A DNA stretch of 64,000 nucleotides, taken from assembly GCA_033296885.1 (NCBI GenBank), contig MU863932.1, positions 62,001 through 126,000 of the forward strand, in the 5' to 3' direction. The translations under genes and the position numbers were made by a program. The stretch's first letter is position 1; every line of letters starts with the position of its first letter. This DNA comes from Triangularia verruculosa. Taxonomy: Eukaryota > Ascomycota > Sordariomycetes > Sordariales > Podosporaceae. Positions 57,085 through 64,000 of the stretch are shown here, in pieces. The notes below the pieces were generated by a model. That model was not told the origin of the DNA, ran no database searches, and saw only the letters and a program-made list of their open reading frames with translations.

Positions 57085-59726
57085 TTTCTCGGTTTGCAAT
57101 GAAGTACTGTGCCTCAGAAAAGTACCTAGATGCCTAATTGGAAGGTTGTCGAGGTTACGATGTCGTCTGCGGGGAGGACGATGTTTTGTAAAAAAGAAGA
57201 GTTTCACCTCTAGCAGCGAAGGCGGGATGGAATGCTCGGGAAAGATGTCCTGTCGGTGGCTTCCTTTTACTTCCTGCTTCCAGGATTGACTGTTGGGGAT
57301 GTTGCGGGGAAGCAAGCACGATGGGATGCACGAGGCAAGGAATTGCAGATTTCCTTGTTGAACAAAACCAGCCGATTGGCTTCCGTTTGAGCTCAAAGTT
57401 GCCGCCCGTCTGTTTTGAGGCAGTCGTCTTACGACGCTGGATTGGAGGAACAAGGTGTGTCTTGCTTTGGCTACATTGGACGTATCACCTGTTACCTGCT
57501 TCTGAAGAACCGGTCAACAGTCACCTTGACCACTGCGTCATTGGGTTCTGTTTGTTCTGGACTGCAATCTCTCTGATGGTCGAGTTGGCTTTATAGACTA
57601 TACCCGTTCTGTGTACCCTTAGACCTCCTTCGCAACGGCCCAGCTGAGAGGAATCATGACCCTATGAAGATGCTCTGGTGAGCTCAGAGGTTGCCCAATG
57701 TCGAACATGAATCCAGCATGAAGCTGTGAATTCGGCATGCAGGGCCAGGGAGAAGGGTGGAGCGTTAGCTTGCATACGGCTATATGATTGGTTCAAATTG
57801 CCAATCAATTACATCATACCCCTCCACAGTTCGTTGCGATCGTTCCACTTTGGCTGCTGTGAACCTCAACGGCCAGACCGTCTCGTGTTGGCTTCGAGAA
57901 GCGTGGACATGGAGATTACAGAGATCTCACATTTTATAGTGCTCATTTGACCTCTACACAACTTACCCTCCAGCTAATTGAATTTCAATCTTTCTCATAG
58001 AGAATGAACTCCGGAGTATGTGCTTCACCATCGACTGGATGCCGTCTCGTGCGGGGCAACTCCGACGAACGACCACAATCACTGCAGGTGACATCGCCGA
58101 TCTCCCAAACACCATTTGGGATCACGAGGCCTGCGTCCTCTTGGTGATGGCGGGAAATCCTGTTCCTTGGTGTTTGACTGGTGAGTGCGGAAATTCTATC
58201 GATAGAAACTACACTTCCATTCAAATACAACTCCCTAGTCGGGCAATTGGCTTTTTGATATCACTCGGCCACCACGTTTCTCAACAATCCACAGCATTCA
58301 CAATCAGAAAGGCAGATTTCAGATGGAAGATTGGACCCTTTGGACATGGCAAATGAAGCAGCCACGTCAAGTTTCAAGAGGCTGGTGCGTTGCATGTGGC
58401 TTGCATGATCTTGTTGCCCGGCTTTGGTTGCCCCACCTCACATCACATCAGCTGGTTGGGTGAGGGGGCTGCACCTTTTCAACTGCCATCACGGCCGCTG
58501 CAACGCTGTTCTCAACACGATGTTCCAGGTCCAAGTGGACTCGACATGTCTCTACGATACATTCTTCTTGATGTCAAAAGTTTTTCGAAATTACAACTTG
58601 CCCAAGCCCGTACACCTCCTTACAGCCCTCACGCCGTCACACCACATTTGCTACTCTCAGAAGTGGGCGTTTTGCCAGGCGCACTCCCTCTGCTTCAGTT
58701 AGCAACTGGGCTTTTGAGGACTCGGAAAGACTCACCTGGAGTAGCATGAGTATTCTCTAGGCTTCAAAGATGGCCTTTTGTTTTGCTCCGTCCAGACCAC
58801 TGGTGGCCGACTGATGTGTTTCTTTCGATGCGAGTTTTGCTTTTTCTTTTCCAAGTCTGGTTCCTGAAGTCTAATCCCTGGTAGAGGTCCTGTAGGTCCT
58901 CTGTCGGATATCGTCGGAATGGGCTTTTTCGTCTCTCCTGTGCTGAATTCGGCCTTGGGAGATATGGTTTGTGGCCTATGGACCGGTGGTGAATTTTTGC
59001 TCTTGACTTCTGCTTCAGGGCGACCCTGACATCTTCTCCAATTGTCGGCCCAAGCCCCAATCCCCAAGAGACTTGGTTCCAAGTCCGAAGCGTGCACCAT
59101 GGTGAGGTAAAAGAGGATGAGAAGGGGTTACTTTCGTTTCTTTTCTTCCATCTCGAATGCCAGCTCGGACGGCCAGGTTTAGTCTCTGAGGAATGAGACT
59201 TCTAAAATAGCTCAATTCGCCGCTTGATTGCCCCGATACGCACCATCCAGGTCCAACGTTAAGCAGCTGATGTTGTCATTTTCTGGAATTTCCATTTCAC
59301 CCAAAAACCATTTCACCGTCAAAGTTGACTGGCAAAGCGGCTCAGGGCACACCTCAGTATGCATATGCATGAGTGAATGGCCCAGCCCCTGTGAGGCACC
59401 TCTTATTGGCCGCATACTCTGCTCACCGTTATAAGACCAAGCATCCGACTTTTCAGACACAGCTTATTGGGCTGGACTTGGACGCCTTGCAAGGCGCAAG
59501 GCACAATTCCAATTTTCTTCCTCATCGTCCGCGGTCAGGCTCAAGCGACTCCTGAAATTCCACTTGCCTTGTAAGATGGGGCGCGGTTGTCTGCCGCCAG
59601 TCGCCATGGTCTGGGCCGGGTATATGAAGCGAGGTGAACTGGCCGTATGAGACCCAGTCTCAATCATCTCGATCAAGAAACCAAACATTAGAAACTTTCG
59701 AAGAGTCCAACAAAAGTTTTATCGAT
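57085..59726. other. 2.6-kb divergent intergenic region
   Basis: This is upstream DNA for the DUF1774 gene (minus) and the Clr5-domain gene (plus). Open frames of 90-122 codons on both strands resemble nothing known. A TATATGAA sequence at 59621-59628, about 106 bp before the Clr5-gene ATG, may act as a weak TATA element. Confidence 0.5.
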
Positions 59727-61490
59727 ATGGCTAACAGCAAAAAGTCCAACACTAAGGGACGTCCGGTTTTCAGAGAGGGCAGAAAGCGAGCCACAGTACG
59801 CATTCCCGACCCAGTATGGGAGGACAAAAAGAAAGACATCCGAGCCCACTATGAGAATGCTACTCTTGAAGAGACAATGGGCTATATGGAAAAGACACAC
59901 GGGTTTATCGCGACGTAAGTCAAAGCTTGGCTCTTGAGGCATCTCTCGGATCCTCTAATTCGTTAGATTAGAAGGCGTCAGTACGTCCATCGTCTAGGCA
60001 AATGGGGCATCACGAAGTACAAGTCGAACACAAATTCAGTCTCACCTACGCCTCAGTCTCCGACCGATGACTTTCCGGCACGCCATTTCCAGCACAGCTC
60101 CCCCGACACAAGGGCCGAATTGCACATACTCTCTGAATTTCTGCTATATCTGGGTGACTTGCGGTACGCGTTCGCCATCAAAGCGGCTCTCTATCGCGAC
60201 CTCAGGGAGGGGGGTGCCCACATGAGCGATCTGGAGCGGAAACGAATCTTGAGGATGTACGTTACCGATTGCATTCGCATCACGCAAGACGAAGCGACGG
60301 CGAAGGCTGCTCGTCATATGCTGGAGAACGGTCTCTTGTACGAGGACTGGGTCGAGACCGACAACAGCTGGGACAGCGTGCTGTTTCGCATCCTCGCGTC
60401 GCGGACGTACGACTCGGAGAACGGGGAGAGCAGCATCATCCAAATCGTCGAGATCATCAACACGACCACCGTGGAGGAGGGCGACGACGGCCAGGAAAAA
60501 CTGCAGACGCTCATCCCGAGGGAGTACCGCTTCGACGTCCTCATGTACCAGGTCTTTGGCTACGCGCTAGAGAGGTACAATGAACCGACTGCGGCGGACG
60601 AGCAACCCATCGACGTCACCAGACTGTTAAGACAGTTTAAAGAAAGCCAGCCGGCGGTGAAGGAGTCCATGGCACAGCAGCTGCATCCGCTGCTCGACTG
60701 GGAGCTCCTGCTGAGGGCCCTGAATTTCTGCGTATCCGAGATTTCCCAGCGGTCGTTCCCTGACTTGCGCCCGGACGGCAAGTCCGCCAGGTCCAACAAG
60801 ATCTTTTTGACCCTATGGTCTGCCTTGCAGAACCACCCCTCCGGCTGGACGGATGAGGAAACGTATAGGCAGTTTGCGATATCGGCGACCGAACTCCTGA
60901 GCCTTGCGATTGGCATGATTGTGGAGGAAGCACCCAAGCTGCCCGAAGACCCCAGAGGTTTGGCGGCATCCCCTCCGACAGAGTGGGCGAGGGAGGGCGC
61001 ACGAGTCATTAAGGATCTCGTCAGCAAAAAGGATCCGGTGCTGATCGACAAGTTCCTTGACAAGGCGTACGCCATCAACGTCGAGATCATGCTCGACGAT
61101 GAGGAAAGGGAAACGCTCAGTGTGGCCGCAGCAAAACAGCTCAACGGCTTCCGCAGAGAGGCTGCGCAGGCCCTCGGCATCAGCGATCTCCCCGATCTTG
61201 AGGAGGGGGCGGTCATCTTTCAGCCCTTGGTCGCCGACTGGGACATCACTGCCAGCACCAGCAACGGTAACAGCGCCCAACAAGGCGATCATGTTCCTAA
61301 GCAGCAGAGGTCACTTTGGACTCGGGAGCTTGAGGTGAACACGACGGCGCGGAGGGGTGCCAGGTCGAGGTCGCGGTCGCAGTCGCACTCTCCTTCTGCG
61401 ACGAGCAGCAGCCAGTCGCCTGCTACGAACGGGAATGGCAATGCCCAGGCGAGCGATGCTTCGGAGGAGGACAGGATTCATCTTGACTAG
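59727..61490 (+). CDS. Clr5-domain protein with SR-rich tail
   Basis: Exons 59727-59914 and 59972-61490 encode 568 residues. The Clr5 domain (about 27-79: IPDPVWEDKKKDIRAHY, then TLEETMGYM, then RRQYVHRLGKWGITKY) is split by the intron. Its join, ATR|RQYVHR, restores the domain exactly. Clr5 domains occur in S. pombe Clr5, linked to gene silencing, and in many filamentous-fungal proteins of unknown role. The remaining 450 residues are mostly helical, without a domain I know. The tail is Arg/Ser-rich (RSRSRSQSHSPS) and ends acidic. DNA or chromatin binding is inferred from the domain only. Confidence 0.85.
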
Positions 61491-62240
61491 GCAGGCTCAC
61501 ATCTCATCTTTGCCTTCTTTTCCGTTTCTTTTTGGCCTCGTCACTCATATAGACAGTTTCGTTGTTGCTTCGGAGGGGGCACATGTGCAACCAGCAGTAT
61601 CTCTCTTCTTGCTTCTGCCCCATATTTTTGTCTTGCCTCTTTTTCTTTTTTTTTCTTTTTCCTCTGCTTCCTTCACTGTTTCCTACCTATATACTCTTCT
61701 TGATTCGTAAAATCCTCTTTAGTCTCTATACTACATTAGCCGGAATCTTTCTTTCCTCCTTTTATCTCCTTTCTAGTCTTTTCTTTGCGACTTGGTGTCT
61801 GAAAATCATGGGAGCCTTCATGGTAATTAGATTAGGTAACACAACAATAGATGGGAATGGTATGATTTTGCCTCTGAGCATACACCACAGCAATTTGACT
61901 CAAAAATGGAACTCCCCTCCAACCATCACTGTGACATTATGACAGACAATGTCAGCGGAGTTGATACGATATCTTCTTTGAAGATTTCGAAGCAGGGCTT
62001 CGGAAATTTGTGTGATCTTGCCAGTTCCTCAGATGACGAGAGAAAAGTGGTGGGAAATCTTCTTGATCACCTACCTACCTAGGCAAATTGTTATGTGCGG
62101 TGCTACCAACTATCTTTTGTGTTGTATGTACCTGTACCTGTTGCAATGTCCGCAAGAAATACCACAAACATGAAGCAAAATGATTCCATCTGAAAAAGTT
62201 CAGCTCCCCATCTACAAACTCCGATATGCCTATAAAAAAG
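61491..62240. other. Convergent 3' gap, 750 bp
   Basis: This lies between the Clr5-domain gene and the GMC gene. T-rich DNA (61630-61760) probably belongs to the 3' untranslated region of the Clr5-domain gene. No coding segment was recognised. Confidence 0.55.
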
Positions 62241-64000
62241 CTAGTGAGGATGACCAGGGCCCTCCACAATGCCAGGCCCAAGACCTGGTGGGCCATTCAC
62301 AAAGGGATTCGGTGGCGGCGTGATACCACCATCGTTGGGATCCAGTCCGCCCATGGTGCTATCCTGCTTAATGATGTCTGCTGCCTGTTTTTCCATGTCA
62401 GTAATCCTTCAGATCAAACAATTGGGCATTAACCAAATGAGACCGACCTTCTCAGCGATAGCATATACGGCAGCCTGGATATGAGCAGCCGGCAACAAGG
62501 GTATGATGCCAGCATCGACAACTCTCAGGTTTGACGTTCCGTACACCGCCAGTCGTGGACTCACTACCCCACCTAATTCCAGTGGCAGCATCGAGGTTGA
62601 CCCGGCAGGATGGAACTCCGTCTGAAGCTTGGAGCGGATGGCTTCCAGCAATGCCGTGTCGTTTTGACTGGTAGAATCATCCCACGGGGAAGAAGGTCGG
62701 GGAACGAGCTGTTGCATGGCCTTGGTTTTGACCAACTGATTGTTCAACTTGAGACCGCGAACAAGGACATCGCAATCGAAGGGGTGTGAGCAGTAGCGCG
62801 GATCGAGGAGGATGTTCTGGGATACGGCGCCGTTTGCGAGGAGGTCGGCTGATAGTGCTCGGACAAAACCTCTACTCAAGGGATGCTGAACTGCTGCTGT
62901 TAAAGTACCTATACTGTCTGCCATCACCTCTAAAGCTCCTACGGTGGAATGGGAGAGGAGGGAGGTAAGAACACGCTGTTGATGGATGTAGCCTTTCAGG
63001 ACCGTCGGGTGTTGGCCCGGTCCTCGAGGAAGGTGAGACTCAGGTTGAGAGTTAGAAATGTTGGATAGTAAGGACTTCCAATCGGTGGCAAGATGTCGAA
63101 GAGAGGTGAAGGCTAGCGTCGAGATTAAGGGGTGTGTCAAGGGACCTGTTCGATTGGCAAAGTACTGTCCCTCAACCTCCTCAAGAATGCTCCCGGTGAG
63201 GTCGTTTGCTGTGAATAGTCCAGGCTGAGTGTCTATCACTCGTCAGCCAACTTGGTGGTAATTATCGAGAAGGTATGGGGTAGGCTCACAGTTATAGAAC
63301 GCGCCAACCATTGCATGATCTTGTAGGTTCTGACCAACTCCTGGCAGATCAACTTGGACAGGTACACCCAGTTCCTTCAGGATAGAAGCTGGCCCTATTC
63401 CGGACACCTGTAGCAATGCTGGTGAGATAACAGCCCCCGCCGCCAGAATGACCTCTTTGTTGCAAGCTACTCTCTTGCGTGGCGCATCAGCATACGTTGT
63501 GAACTGTCTCGTCAGCCTGATGTTTTCACTAGATACTCCAATCTCACTTACCTCGACTCCATATGTTCGCTTCAGGGCCTCTGTGGGCAATATGGGGTTG
63601 TCATCCTTGGTCTCGTTGCCGAAAAGAACGCGAGTGACAGTCTGCCGGGTCGCCATATGCAGATTTGGCCGGCTCAAGACGCTGTCTAGGTAGGCCCTCC
63701 GACTGTCCGCTCGTGACTGATTACGTTCGTTGATTGTAGCCGGAGCCACCGAAGCGCCTGCTGAGATACCGGCGTTGATGTCGGGAAGAACCGGGATACC
63801 AAGCTCAGAGATTCCCTCCAGGAAGTTGCCTATAAATGGTTAGCATCGGTTTCTGGTTTGGGGAAGGGGTTGACATACGGGATGAACTGTAAAAGAATCT
63901 CGGATAGCCCACTTGCAAGAGCCCTTTGTTTCCGTGAACTTTCATGTGTGGCCGAATATGAAGGTTTTGACTGTCTTCTGAAGTCACACAGGCAGTGAAG
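62241..64000 (-). CDS. GMC-family FAD oxidoreductase (5' end outside window)
   Basis: A glucose-methanol-choline oxidoreductase, oxidising an alcohol or sugar with FAD. Exons in the window are 64000-63879 (partial), 63829-63290, 63232-62448 and 62384-62241; about 530 C-terminal residues are seen. The second GMC signature is GAVISPALLQVSGIGP. The catalytic region has FHPAGSTSM and then AAHIQAAVYAIAEKAADII; His in both elements fits the usual His-His or His-Asn pair. The protein ends in a Gly/Pro-rich tail (GPGIVEGPGHPH). The FAD-binding N-terminus and any signal peptide are outside the window, so secretion and substrate cannot be judged; aryl-alcohol and choline dehydrogenase-like members are both possible. 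Its last donor is the unusual GTCGGT. Confidence 0.88.

Noticed and set aside
1..64000. 5S rRNA genes, CRISPR arrays and intact transposons
   Set aside because: I scanned for dispersed 5S sequence, regularly spaced repeats and transposase or reverse-transcriptase motifs and saw none; the scan was by eye only.

Overview
The window looks like nuclear DNA of a filamentous ascomycete, most likely a sordariomycete. The genes are interrupted by short introns (about 50-110 nt) with GT...AG ends and CTAAC/CTGAC-like branch points. There is no operon structure, the tRNA genes carry introns, and the set includes a xylanase-regulator zinc-cluster gene (XlnR/XLR1), a DUF1774 protein, a Clr5-domain protein and a PT-clade oligopeptide transporter. 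The order (Sordariales-like) is an impression from the protein sequences and was not tested.

Layout. 1-4.1 kb: no protein gene recognised, one intron-bearing tRNA-Phe. 4.1-5.7 kb: a Rad51 paralogue (Rad55-like). 5.7-10.2 kb: gene-free, with a candidate 289-bp inverted-repeat element at 9625-9913 and an intron-bearing tRNA-Arg(ACG). 10.6-14.5 kb (-): an Ysp2/Lam-type sterol-transfer protein (GRAM + VASt + transmembrane anchor), divergent from a 549-residue MIT-plus-coiled-coil protein (15.2-16.9 kb, +) that may be the Atg38/NRBF2 subunit of the autophagy PI3-kinase complex. 18.0-21.3 kb (-): karyopherin Mtr10, divergent from the spliceosomal protein SmE (22.0-22.4 kb, +), which converges on 5-formyltetrahydrofolate cyclo-ligase (22.6-23.4 kb, -). 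24.3-27.6 kb (+): OPT transporter, convergent with a large dynamin-like GTPase (28.6-32.2 kb, -). A cyclin L-like gene (33.1-34.1 kb, +) diverges from that GTPase. 36.1-39.0 kb (-): the XLR1/XlnR regulator of xylanase and cellulase genes. 39.0-50.5 kb: an 11.6-kb stretch without a recognisable gene, holding only simple repeats. 50.6-52.2 kb (+): an F-box protein. 52.5-53.4 kb (-): histidinol phosphatase, with a perfect Gcn4/CPC1-type site upstream. 54.1 kb: intron-bearing tRNA-Arg(CCT). 55.0-55.7 kb (-): AcpS-type phosphopantetheinyl transferase. 56.1-57.1 kb (-): a DUF1774 membrane protein. 59.7-61.5 kb (+): a Clr5-domain protein. 62.2-64.0 kb (-): a GMC oxidoreductase whose 5' part runs off the window.

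Most genes are ordinary housekeeping or regulatory genes and do not form one pathway. No biosynthetic cluster, CRISPR array, rRNA gene or intact transposon was seen. The points most worth a second look are the nuclear-looking dynamin-like GTPase, the candidate Atg38 orthologue, the small inverted-repeat element at 9.6-9.9 kb, the in-frame intron of the folate gene, and the long empty region upstream of the XLR1 gene. Exon joins were read by eye from splice signals, reading phase and family conservation; none is backed by transcripts.
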